A stretch of DNA of 64,000 nucleotides from JBGPLJ01 sp963826145 (GTDB taxonomy: Bacteria > Pseudomonadota > Gammaproteobacteria > Steroidobacterales > Steroidobacteraceae). Below are positions 25,609 through 32,960 of this stretch, piece by piece (within the stretch, counting starts at the first letter, position 1; each line of letters begins with the position of its first letter). The stretch covers positions 248,001 to 312,000 of the forward strand of contig CAWGVW010000001.1 in NCBI GenBank assembly GCA_963826145.1, in the 5' to 3' direction. The position numbers were made by a program, and so were the translations under genes. Below the pieces are notes generated by a model that was given only the letters and a program-made list of their open reading frames with translations, was not told where the DNA came from and did not search any database.

Positions 25609-25857
25609 ATGCTGATTCTTACTCGCCGTGTCGGCGAATCCGTGATGATCGGTCATGACGTCACGGTCACGGTCCTCGGAGTCAAGGGCAACCAGGTTCG
25701 CATCGGCGTCAACGCGCCGAAATCAGTTGCCGTGCATCGCGAGGAAATCTACGAGCGCATCAAGCGCGAGGAACAGGGACTCGGAAACGGCAACGGAAAT
25801 GGCAATGGCGCCGGCCAAACGCAAGAATCCGACGACGGTTACGACGAACACAAGTAA
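25609..25857 (+). CDS. csrA: Carbon storage regulator CsrA with an Asn-Gly tail
   Basis: 82 residues. Residues 1-~57 are the canonical CsrA/RsmA fold (MLILTRRVGESVMIG, GNQVRIGVNAPKSVAVHREE), with Leu4 and Arg44-type RNA-binding residues in place. The dimer binds GGA motifs in mRNA leaders to control translation. The C-terminus is extended by an Asn-Gly repeat (GNGNGNGNGAGQTQ), encoded by an imperfect GGCAAC/GGAAAT hexamer repeat at about 25783-25812; E. coli CsrA is 61 aa. Located between lysC and tRNA-Ser, as in many gammaproteobacteria. Confidence 0.95.
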   Translation: MLILTRRVGESVMIGHDVTVTVLGVKGNQVRIGVNAPKSVAVHREEIYERIKREEQGLGNGNGNGNGAGQTQESDDGYDEHK

Positions 25858-25978
25858 ACCTCGCGCGCAGCGCGCGCCGGCTTTACCTCGCTAATCCCGC
25901 TCAGTATGATTTGCCGCCCCGCAATGCGGGGTGGCCCGATTGCGTGCGCGCGGCGGCCAGACAGGGAAAATCGCGATA

Positions 25979-26119
25979 CGGAGAGATGGCCGAGTGGTCG
26001 ACAAGTTCGCCTCCTGGCGAACTTGGACGACGAATCGACGCGGCTTGAGCGTCGAATCGTCGCCCGGCAGGGCGGCGCAGAGGAACGAGCGCCGTCAACG
26101 CGCGCCCCGAGAGGTGCGC
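25979..26119 (+). other. Structured segment starting with a copy of the tRNA-Ser 5' end
   Basis: Positions 25979-26001 repeat the first 22 bases of tRNA-Ser (plus one upstream C) exactly; the genuine copy is 26151-26173. The copy then diverges into two strong hairpins. CAAGTTCGCC (26002-26011) pairs perfectly with 26016-26025 around TCCT. The 14-base arms 26028-26041 and 26049-26062 pair with one mismatch around GGCTTGA. Weaker GCGC-rich stems follow up to about 26119. It cannot fold as a complete tRNA. It may be a rearranged tRNA relic or a structured RNA. Confidence 0.5.
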
Positions 26120-26151
26120 CGCGACCACGAAACAACGACAATTTGAAGCAC

Positions 26152-26242
26152 GGAGAGATGGCCGAGTGGTCGAAGGCGCGCCCCTGCTAAGGGCGTATGG
26201 GTCAAAAGCCCATCGAGGGTTCGAATCCCTCTCTCTCCGCCA
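26152..26242 (+). tRNA. tRNA-Ser, anticodon GCT
   Basis: A complete 91-base type II tRNA. The acceptor arm GGAGAGA pairs with TCTCTCC (26232-26238), with encoded discriminator G and CCA (26239-26242). The D-arm lies around GCCGAGTGGT. The anticodon loop CTGCTAA has GCT at 26186-26188, followed by a long variable arm (ATGGGTCAAAAGCCCATC) and the T-loop GGTTCGAATCC. It decodes AGC/AGU. It follows csrA, as in E. coli (serV). Its 3' end is repeated at 33123 and, degenerate, at 34884. Confidence 0.97.
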
Positions 26243-26595
26243 ATTCTTAGAATTGCTCAGCGTGATTTTCTCACGCGAGCAAAGGCAAGTCAGCGCAGGG
26301 TTTCGCGGAATATTCTGTCGATACTTCGTCGAGCGCGACCCCGAGCCGCCGAATGAGTGCTTTCTTGATCGACGCGTCGCGCCGTTTGGACCGTGTCATC
26401 CGAACGGCGCGCTACCGTATTTCGTTTGAATACCGCCTCTGTGTCTCCAGGCACTCCTTCCTCTATCAAGTCGAAGTCTCCGGGAAAGCCAGCGCGATTC
26501 GTGGCTTCGCATTGATTCTGGCGGAGACATTCATCGCCATCCCGGCAAGCCGCGCGAGACTGAGTAAGAACCCGTCGGGATTGTTTGAATCTAGC
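26243..26595 (+). other. Gene-free start of the accessory region
   Basis: About 350 bp between tRNA-Ser and the arsR promoter. The open frames present are short, have no recognisable domain and no good ribosome site. The base composition looks more AT-rich than the flanking core. It is the natural left end of the element inserted at the tRNA. No integrase remnant was recognised in it. Confidence 0.5.
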
Positions 26596-26635
26596 TTGAC
26601 GTTTCGATAGTAGTCGTAATATGGTGCGACACCAT
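26596..26635 (+). promoter_or_regulatory. arsR promoter and possible ArsR operator
   Basis: TTGACG (26596-26601) and TAATAT (26617-26622) form a plausible sigma-70 promoter with a short 15-base spacer. ATGGTG (26621-26626) and CACCAT (26630-26635) form a perfect inverted repeat across CGA that includes the arsR start codon. It overlaps the promoter, as expected for an autorepressor site. No footprint evidence. Confidence 0.42.
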
Positions 26636-26990
26636 GAAAACCACCGACGTCACCAGCGCCCTGGGTGCCCTCGCGCACGAGTACCGGCTTGCGATCTACC
26701 GACTGCTGGTGGAACGGGGTCCCGAGGGTCTGCCTGCTGGCGCCATTGGCGAAAAGGTGGGGCTGGTCCCATCGTCGCTGACGTTTCATCTCCAGGCGCT
26801 GCAGCGCGCCGGCCTGATCACACAATTGCGCGTCAGTCGGCAACTGATTTACAGCGCGGACTACGGCGTGATGAATGAACTGGTCAGCTATCTCACCGAC
26901 AAATGCTGCGCGGTGGGTGGGGAGAATTGCGCCACTGATTGCAAGCCGGCGAATGCGGCAAAGAAATCCGGGCGTCGCAATGCGGCCTGA
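26634..26990 (+). CDS. arsR: ArsR-family arsenite-responsive repressor
   Basis: 118 residues. Winged helix-turn-helix with the recognition segment LVPSSLTFHLQALQRAGLI (about 44-62). The usual ELCVC metal-site motif in the DNA-binding helix is absent. Instead the C-terminal end has Cys91, Cys92, Cys99 and Cys103 (DKCCAVGGENCATDC), like the Acidithiobacillus ferrooxidans ArsR site (Cys95, Cys96, Cys102). As(III) binding there would release DNA. It is the first gene of the ars operon, with its own promoter; the next gene starts within or just after its stop. Confidence 0.92.
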   Translation: MKTTDVTSALGALAHEYRLAIYRLLVERGPEGLPAGAIGEKVGLVPSSLTFHLQALQRAGLITQLRVSRQLIYSADYGVMNELVSYLTDKCCAVGGENCATDCKPANAAKKSGRRNAA

Positions 26991-27000
26991 GACAATTGAA

Positions 27001-27438
27001 ATGAGCGCGCGACAATTGATTCTGGCTCGCCCAGGATTGTCGGCGGCCAAGGCGCTGCTGGCGTCAGCGGGATTGCTCACCGAAGACCTGACCGAGCAGC
27101 ACTGCGAGCACTTCTTCTATTTGGGCACTGCCGACGCTCTCGCTGGGCTCGTCGGACTCGAAATCTTCGGCGACGTGGCGTTGCTGCGATCGCTGGCGGT
27201 TGCCCCCTGTGAGCGCGGAAAGGGCACAGGTTCCGCACTCGTCACCCGGGCAGAACAAGCAGCTCGTGATGCCGGCGTCGGGACGATCTACTTGCTGACG
27301 ACGACCGCCGAAACTTTCTTTGCCAGGCGTGGCTATCAACGGACACCGCGTGAATCGGCGCCGCCCGCCATCCGCGCAACGCGCGAGTTCGCCGGACTCT
27401 GTGCAGCCAGCTCCGCGTTCATGATCCGAACACTCTGA
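27001..27438 (+). CDS. arsN2: GNAT acetyltransferase of the arsenic-resistance ArsN2 type
   Basis: 145 residues from ATG 27001; an in-frame ATG at 26980, overlapping arsR, is an alternative. The GNAT acetyl-CoA loop reads LRSLAVAPCERGKGTGSALV (R/Q-x-x-G-x-G/A pattern, about 62-81). TTTAETFFARRGYQRTPRES and the C-terminal FAGLCAASSAFM are typical of small GNATs found in ars operons. Related ArsN1 acetylates arsinothricin; the substrate of the N2 type is not settled. The position between arsR and two arsC genes supports an arsenic role. Confidence 0.82.
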   Translation: MSARQLILARPGLSAAKALLASAGLLTEDLTEQHCEHFFYLGTADALAGLVGLEIFGDVALLRSLAVAPCERGKGTGSALVTRAEQAARDAGVGTIYLLTTTAETFFARRGYQRTPRESAPPAIRATREFAGLCAASSAFMIRTL

Positions 27439-27456
27439 CTCGAACAGGGGTGATTT

Positions 27457-27972
27457 ATGACTGAACGTCTATACAATGTCTTGTTTCTCTGCACCGGGAA
27501 TTCCGCGCGCAGCATCCTGGCCGAGGCGCTGATCAATCATTGGGGCCGTGGCAAGTTCGTCGGCTTCAGCGCCGGCAGCAGCCCGAAAGGCGCGGTCCAC
27601 CCCATCGCACTCGAGCTCATGAGGCATATGAAGATGTCCTCCGACGGCATGCGGAGCAAGAGCTGGGATGAGTTCGCGAAGCCTGGCGCACCGCATCTCG
27701 ATTTCGTGTTCACAGTCTGCGACAACGCCGCCGGCGAGATGTGCCCGATCTGGCCGGGCCAACCGATGACCGCCCACTGGGGTGTAGCCGATCCGGCCGC
27801 GGTCGACGGGTCCGATACGGAAAAGTGGCTGGCATTTCGAAATGCGTTTCGCGAACTCGAGAGCCGCATCAAGATCTTCACCAGCCTCCCGATTCGATCT
27901 CTCGACCGCGTGAAGCTCCAGGAGCGCCTGCACGCGATTGGCAAGTCGACAGCGACCGATGAAGTTGCCTGA
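27457..27972 (+). CDS. arsC: Arsenate reductase, LMW-phosphatase (thioredoxin-type) family
   Basis: 171 residues. The N-terminal phosphatase loop is CTGNSARS (CX5R, Cys13 counted from MTERLYNVLFLC). FVFTVCDNAAGEMCPIWPG supplies the later Cys residues used in the disulfide cascade of thioredoxin-linked ArsC. It reduces As(V) to As(III), the form exported by Acr3. The family is structurally unrelated to the next gene's product, although both are called ArsC. Same operon, 18 bp after arsN2. Confidence 0.92.
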   Translation: MTERLYNVLFLCTGNSARSILAEALINHWGRGKFVGFSAGSSPKGAVHPIALELMRHMKMSSDGMRSKSWDEFAKPGAPHLDFVFTVCDNAAGEMCPIWPGQPMTAHWGVADPAAVDGSDTEKWLAFRNAFRELESRIKIFTSLPIRSLDRVKLQERLHAIGKSTATDEVA

Positions 27973-27998
27973 ATCGAATCTCCACCCATGAGGCAGCA

Positions 27999-28424
27999 TT
28001 GAACACCGTCACGATCTATCACAATCCTCAGTGCGAGACTTCGCGCAATACACTCGCCATGATCCGAAGCGCGGGCATCGAACCGGCAATCATCGAATAC
28101 CTGCGCACGCCGCCAACTCGTGATCAGCTCGAACGCATGATTCGCGACGCCGGACTTTCCGTCCGCGCCGCATTGCGCGAAAAAGGGACGCCATATCATG
28201 AGCTGGGGCTCGGCAACCGGGAACTGACGGATGCACGGCTTTTCGATGCCATGATGATGCATCCAACCCTCATCAACCGTCCCTTCGTGATCACTGAACT
28301 CGGGACGCGATTGTGCCGTCCTTCCGAAGTCGTGCTCGAAATACTCCCGCAGGCGCAACGCGGTTACTTCGCGAAGGAAGATGGCGAAGTGATCATCGAT
28401 GACAGTGGTCACCGCGTTGGCTGA
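27999..28424 (+). CDS. arsC: Arsenate reductase, glutaredoxin-type (ArsC/Spx fold)
   Basis: 141 residues. The N-terminus NTVTIYHNPQCETSRNTLAM has the single catalytic Cys of the glutaredoxin-dependent plasmid R773 ArsC type (HNPxCxTSRN). Downstream motifs LREKGTPYHELGL and HPTLINRPFVITELGTRLCR match the family, including the arsenate-binding Arg residues. It reduces As(V) with glutathione and glutaredoxin. The start is TTG 27999 with GAGG seven bases upstream; no better in-frame start exists. Its end overlaps a small arsH-like remnant. Confidence 0.9.
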   Translation: MNTVTIYHNPQCETSRNTLAMIRSAGIEPAIIEYLRTPPTRDQLERMIRDAGLSVRAALREKGTPYHELGLGNRELTDARLFDAMMMHPTLINRPFVITELGTRLCRPSEVVLEILPQAQRGYFAKEDGEVIIDDSGHRVG

Positions 28425-28527
28425 CGAGCTGCTCGACTTGCCGAACGTTCAGCCACGGGAATTCCAGCTGCCTGAGGTCGTGCGGCTGTTTCGGCCACCT
28501 ACGATTCGTGCGCCGGTGCGCTCCTGA
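28399..28527 (+). pseudogene. arsH: Remnant of arsH N-terminus
   Basis: A 42-codon frame from ATG 28399 overlaps the end of arsC and encodes ...ELLDLPNVQPREFQLPEV followed by VRLFRPPTIRAPVRS and a stop. This resembles the disordered N-terminal leader of ArsH (LPN-[IV]-x4-F-x-xP-x-L), a flavoprotein organoarsenical oxidase. The NADPH:FMN domain (GSLRERSYSR motif) is absent; acr3 starts 17 bases later. A deletion fused what was left of arsH to the acr3 upstream region. The match is short, hence moderate confidence. Confidence 0.45.
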
Positions 28528-28543
28528 TTTCATCGAGGACCTC

Positions 28544-29623
28544 ATGTCATTCTTTGAACGGTTTTTGACGCTTTGGGTTGCCCTGTGCATCGGCGTGGGC
28601 ATCGTCCTGGGCCAGTTTCTTCCGGGGGTCTTCCACGCCATCGGTGCCATGGAAGTCGCTCAGGTCAATCTGCCGGTGGCTCTCCTCATTTGGCTCATGA
28701 TCATCCCGATGCTGATAAAGATCGACTTCGGCGCGCTGGGTCGCGTCAAGGAGCACTGGCGCGGCATCGGTGTCACTCTGTTCATCAACTGGGCCATCAA
28801 GCCCTTCTCGATGGCTGTGCTCGGGTGGCTCTTCGTCGGCTATCTATTCCGCCCGTATCTGCCAGCGGAGCAGATCGACAGCTACATCGCCGGATTGATC
28901 CTGCTCGCGGCGGCACCCTGTACGGCAATGGTGTTCGTCTGGAGCAATCTGTGCGAGGGCGAGCCGCACTTCACGCTGAGCCAGGTCGCATTGAACGACG
29001 TCATCATGGTGTTCGCGTTCGCGCCGATCGTGGGTTTGTTGCTTGGGCTCTCTGCGATCACAGTGCCGTGGACGACGCTGTTGCTCTCGGTGGGGCTGTA
29101 TATCGTGGTGCCCGTCGTCATTGCGCAAATCCTTCGCAGGCGAGTTCTCGCGGCGAGCGGGGCGGCGGGATTGGCGCGAGTGCTGGGCACTTTGCAGCCG
29201 CTGTCACTGGTGGCGCTACTCACGACGCTCGTGCTGCTATTCGGTTTTCAGGGCGAACAGATCGTCTCGCAGCCGCTGATCATCGCGCTGCTTGCGATTC
29301 CGATTCTCATCCAGGTTTACTTCAACTCCGGGTTGGCCTATCTGCTCAATCGCGCGACGGGCGAGGTGCATTGCGTGGCCGCACCTTCGGCGCTCATCGG
29401 CGCCAGCAATTTCTTCGAACTTGCGGTCGCGGCCGCGATCAGCATTTTCGGCTTCAAGTCCGGCGCCGCCCTCGCAACCGTCGTCGGCGTGCTGATCGAG
29501 GTGCCGGTGATGTTGTCCGTGGTAAAGATCGTCAATCGCACGCGGCCGTGGTACGAGCGTGGCGCCGCCGTTCGGCGTGCCCAGCGCGCTGTCGAATCGG
29601 AAGCCGCGAAAGCGTCCCCATGA
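28544..29623 (+). CDS. acr3: Arsenite efflux transporter Acr3
   Basis: 359 residues with about ten membrane helices (BART superfamily). Conserved Acr3 features are AAPCTAMVFVWSNLCEGEPH with the essential Cys in the fourth helix region, LIWLMIIPMLIKIDF near the N-terminus and IPILIQVYFNSGLAYLLNRA near the C-terminus. It exports As(III) across the inner membrane, here probably energised or regulated by the ArsA ATPase encoded downstream. ATG 28544 has GAGGA five bases upstream; a GTG at 28508 would add an unlikely polar leader. The stop overlaps an arsC fragment. Confidence 0.94.
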   Translation: MSFFERFLTLWVALCIGVGIVLGQFLPGVFHAIGAMEVAQVNLPVALLIWLMIIPMLIKIDFGALGRVKEHWRGIGVTLFINWAIKPFSMAVLGWLFVGYLFRPYLPAEQIDSYIAGLILLAAAPCTAMVFVWSNLCEGEPHFTLSQVALNDVIMVFAFAPIVGLLLGLSAITVPWTTLLLSVGLYIVVPVVIAQILRRRVLAASGAAGLARVLGTLQPLSLVALLTTLVLLFGFQGEQIVSQPLIIALLAIPILIQVYFNSGLAYLLNRATGEVHCVAAPSALIGASNFFELAVAAAISIFGFKSGAALATVVGVLIEVPVMLSVVKIVNRTRPWYERGAAVRRAQRAVESEAAKASP

Positions 29624-29712
29624 AACGCATTCTGTTCCTGTGCGTGGCCAACTCCGCGCACAGCCAGATGGCCGAAGGTCGTGGCGCGGCACCGGCGCTT
29701 TTTGCCACATGA
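29620..29712 (+). pseudogene. Truncated start of a second LMW-type arsC
   Basis: ATG 29620 overlaps the acr3 stop (ATGA) and encodes MKRILFLCVANSAHSQMAEG, clearly the phosphatase-loop N-terminus of a low-molecular-weight phosphatase-like arsenate reductase. Homology stops after about 20 residues and the frame ends at 29712. The usual CX5R Arg is His here (CVANSAHS), so even the loop is damaged. Likely left by the rearrangement that brought in the following ATP-grasp gene. Confidence 0.7.
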
Positions 29713-29781
29713 GCAGAAACACGTACTGCATTAGGCGGGGTCGCGGATGAGATTTGAGCCAGACCCAGCAACCATGCACAC

Positions 29782-31155
29782 ATGGCGATCCCTTTGACGC
29801 AAGAATCTGCGGGCTCAACTATTGCGCGTGCGGACGACGCGCTCAACCTCGACTGCGCATGCACCAGCCTCGATGCGCAGGCGCTCGAGCATGCGCTCGA
29901 AGCAGAGCTGGCCGGTCGCGAGCTCGTCGATCTCATCAAGCATCGCTGTCCGCACCTCTTTTCCGCTCAGCCGGTCTTCGTCTCGAGACAGCGCCGCGAG
30001 ACCATGGGACAAATTGTCCGGGCGATCGAATCGGTGATCGAGTTGCCGGCGTATCGCAAAGCAATTCTGCCGTCGGCGTCCGAGATTGCCCGCTTCGATC
30101 CGGGTGGCCCCAGGGGCGTGTTCTTCGGCTATGACTTCCACGTGACGCCCCACAAGCTCGGGCTCATCGAAATCAATACCAATGCGGGTGGAATCCTCCT
30201 GAGCGCCATACTTGCGCGGGCGCAACGTGCGTGCTGCGAAGGGATGGAGCCGCTGCTCCCATCGTCCGCGTCAATCGATGCGCTCGAAGTTCGGATCGTC
30301 GCGATGTTTCGGAACGAGTGGCGACTGTCCGGGCGGCTGCAACCTCTGCGCACGATCGCGATCGTCGATGAGGCGCCGGCCAGTCAATACCTCTACGCCG
30401 AATTCCTTTTGTTCAAACGGCTGTTCGAACGTCACGGTCTGGAGGCAATCATTGCTGATCCGGCCGAACTGTCATTGCGAGAGGGCAGGCTGTGCCATCA
30501 AGGGAAGCCGATCGATCTCGTGTACAACCGATTGACGGATTTTGCGCTGGAGTCGAGTGCCACCGCCGTTCTGCGGGAAGCGTACTTGCTAGGCGCCGTC
30601 CTCCTGACACCGCATCCGCAGGCGCACGCGCTCTTCGCTGACAAACGCAACTTCGCGTGGTTGAGCAACGAAGCCTGGCTGGTCGAGCTGGGCGTCCCGC
30701 TGGAAGGGCGCCGCATCCTGCTGGAAAGCATTCCGCGGACCGAGATCGTTGATGCGGCACACGCGGAGCGACTGTGGAGCGAACGCCGCAAATTGTTCTT
30801 CAAGCCGGCCTCCGGGTTCGGCAGTCGTGCGGCCTATCGGGGCGACAAAATTGCACAGCGCGTATGGCGGGAAATCCTCGCGGGCACCTACATCGCGCAG
30901 GAATTCATCGCGCCAGGCGAGCGAAAGGCCGGCGATCCCGGCGCGCGCGCCCCACATGCCGGGCAGCACCCTGCATTCGGGAATCTCAAGTTCGACGTGC
31001 GCAACTACGTTTACGACGGCGATATTCAGTGGCAGGCGGCCCGCTTGTACCAGGGACAGACCACCAACTTCCGCACGCCCGGTGGTGGCTTCGCACCGGT
31101 CTACGCCACCGATGCATTGGAACCCGTCGACGAAGCAGGCCGCAACTGCGCATGA
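29782..31155 (+). CDS. ATP-grasp-like protein of unknown product, coupled to arsA
   Basis: 457 residues, with no exact family recognised. The C-terminal half looks like an ATP-grasp ligase. KLFFKPASGFGSRAAYRGDK (~337-356) resembles the lysine/glycine-rich ATP loop, TYIAQEFIAPGER the adenine-contact segment, and FDVRNYVYDG plus TTNFRTPGGGFAPV the metal-binding region. The N-terminal half has LGLIEINTNAGGILL (~127-141), a substrate-domain-like motif, and CAC near the start. It begins 70 bp after the arsC scrap and its stop overlaps the arsA start (ATGA), so translation is tied to arsA. ATP-grasp enzymes join carboxylates to amines or thiols; a thiol or peptide that handles arsenic is conceivable but untested. 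Confidence 0.7.
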   Translation: MAIPLTQESAGSTIARADDALNLDCACTSLDAQALEHALEAELAGRELVDLIKHRCPHLFSAQPVFVSRQRRETMGQIVRAIESVIELPAYRKAILPSASEIARFDPGGPRGVFFGYDFHVTPHKLGLIEINTNAGGILLSAILARAQRACCEGMEPLLPSSASIDALEVRIVAMFRNEWRLSGRLQPLRTIAIVDEAPASQYLYAEFLLFKRLFERHGLEAIIADPAELSLREGRLCHQGKPIDLVYNRLTDFALESSATAVLREAYLLGAVLLTPHPQAHALFADKRNFAWLSNEAWLVELGVPLEGRRILLESIPRTEIVDAAHAERLWSERRKLFFKPASGFGSRAAYRGDKIAQRVWREILAGTYIAQEFIAPGERKAGDPGARAPHAGQHPAFGNLKFDVRNYVYDGDIQWQAARLYQGQTTNFRTPGGGFAPVYATDALEPVDEAGRNCA

Positions 31156-32960
31156 GCATCCAGCAAGGTGCGATGACTGATTCCTATCCCCGTTTGGAAA
31201 TCTTGAGCGCTCCGCGCCGGTTCATGTTCTTCACCGGCAAGGGCGGCGTCGGCAAGACATCGATCGCCTGCGCATGCGCGCTGGCATTGTCCGACGCGGG
31301 TCGGCGCGTGCTGTTGGTCAGCACCGACCCAGCATCCAATCTGGATGAAATGCTGCGTCAGAAGTTGACCAACCAGCCGATTGGAATTCCAGGGGCGCCG
31401 AACCTGCAGGCAATGAACATCGATCCGGAAGCGGCGGCTCAGGATTACCGGGATCGTGTCATCGGGCAGATGGCCGCGGGGAGCACGACCCTCGAGCAGG
31501 CGAACGTGCGGGAACAGCTTTCCGGCGCATGCACGACAGAAATCGCGGCGTTCGATGAATTCGTGGGTCTCTTGGCCGGTGACGCGCACGACTTCGATCA
31601 CGTGATCTTCGACACCGCTCCCACGGGCCACACACTGCGATTGCTCAGCCTGCCAAAAGCGTGGACCGGCTTCCTCGAAAACAATGACCGAGGCGCCTCG
31701 TGCCTGGGCCCGCATTCAGGCCTCAAGATGCAGGAGGCGCGTTTCAAGACGGCCCTGCAGGCGCTGGGCGATGCTTCTCAAACAGACATCGTATTGGTTG
31801 CCCGACCTGACACGGGGTCGCTCGCCGAAGCCGCGCGCACGAGCGCGGAACTGGTCGAGATCGGATTGAGCAATCAGAGAGTCATCATCAATGGGGTGTT
31901 CCGCGCGCTCGCAGCAGACGACGCTGTTGCTCTCGCCATCCAGGCGCAAGGCGAGCAGGCGCTGTCCGCGTTGCCCGCCCCATTGCGAACATTGCCGCGT
32001 GACCTGATACCCCTGCGCGCCTTCGACATGGTGGGTCTCGATGCGCTACGCGCCTTGCTGAAGCCTGCCGACGCCGCGCAATCGGCGGCGATCGGCAACG
32101 CAACTGTATGTGCAAGCGATCTGCCGACATTGGGCGTACTCGCCGACGAGCTGGCGCGCGAGGAGCAAGGGCTCGTAATGGTGATGGGCAAGGGCGGCGT
32201 AGGAAAGACGACCGTCGCAGCAGCGCTGGCTGTGGCACTCGCTGCGCGCGGCAAGAGCGTGCATCTATCCACGACCGATCCCGCGGCGCATCTCATGGCT
32301 ACCCTCGCCGATGCCGTGCCCAATGTACGGATGGACCGCATCGACCCCAAGGCTGAAACGCGGCGGTACATCGACAAGATCATGACGAGCCGTGGTGCGG
32401 GTTTGGACGATGCGGGCCGCGCGTTGCTGCTCGAGGATTTGCGCTCGCCTTGCACGGAGGAAGTCGCCGTGTTCCATGCCTTCTCGCGCATCGTGTCCGA
32501 AGCGCGCAGCGCCTTCGTTGTGCTCGACACCGCGCCCACCGGGCACACACTCCTTCTCATGGATGCGGCCGGGGCTTACCACCGGCAAATGTTGCGCGAC
32601 CTGGCGTCCACCGGCCAACACGTTACGACGCCGCTGATGCGGCTGCAGGATGCAGCGTATACGCGCATCGTGCTGGTGACATTGCCGGAAATCACTCCCG
32701 TGTCGGAAGCCGCGGCGCTCCAGGAAGACCTGCGCCGTGCCGAGATTGAGCCGTTTGCGTGGGTGATCAACCGAAGTTTGTCAGGCTCAGGAACCCACGA
32801 TCCGGTGTTGGCCGCGCGCATGAACCTTGAAAAGGCGCAAATTGCCCGCGTGGCCGCCGGTTTGGCACATCGCGCGTATCGAATTCCGTGGCGTGCGAAG
32901 CCACCCATCGGTCTTACCGAACTGTCTGCGCTCACGGCATCGCCGATCTCTGCCAAGTGA
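31152..32960 (+). CDS. arsA: Arsenical pump-driving ATPase ArsA
   Basis: 602 residues, two homologous ATPase halves as in bacterial ArsA. Deviant Walker A motifs GKGGVGKT occur at 29-36 and about 346-353, each followed by a switch I/II type motif (STDPASNLDEML; STTDPAAHLMA) and DTAPTGHTLRLL or DTAPTGHTLLLM signatures. Cys residues in REQLSGACTTEIAAFDEF and LRSPCTEEVAVF match the As(III)/Sb(III) allosteric site. It energises As(III) extrusion. The ATG overlaps the preceding ATP-grasp stop. No arsD chaperone gene is present. Confidence 0.94.
   Translation: MSIQQGAMTDSYPRLEILSAPRRFMFFTGKGGVGKTSIACACALALSDAGRRVLLVSTDPASNLDEMLRQKLTNQPIGIPGAPNLQAMNIDPEAAAQDYRDRVIGQMAAGSTTLEQANVREQLSGACTTEIAAFDEFVGLLAGDAHDFDHVIFDTAPTGHTLRLLSLPKAWTGFLENNDRGASCLGPHSGLKMQEARFKTALQALGDASQTDIVLVARPDTGSLAEAARTSAELVEIGLSNQRVIINGVFRALAADDAVALAIQAQGEQALSALPAPLRTLPRDLIPLRAFDMVGLDALRALLKPADAAQSAAIGNATVCASDLPTLGVLADELAREEQGLVMVMGKGGVGKTTVAAALAVALAARGKSVHLSTTDPAAHLMATLADAVPNVRMDRIDPKAETRRYIDKIMTSRGAGLDDAGRALLLEDLRSPCTEEVAVFHAFSRIVSEARSAFVVLDTAPTGHTLLLMDAAGAYHRQMLRDLASTGQHVTTPLMRLQDAAYTRIVLVTLPEITPVSEAAALQEDLRRAEIEPFAWVINRSLSGSGTHDPVLAARMNLEKAQIARVAAGLAHRAYRIPWRAKPPIGLTELSALTASPISAK

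Noticed and set aside
25979..26090. A second tRNA-Ser gene
   Set aside because: The 5' end matches but there is no anticodon arm, T-arm or 3' acceptor strand; it cannot fold as a tRNA.
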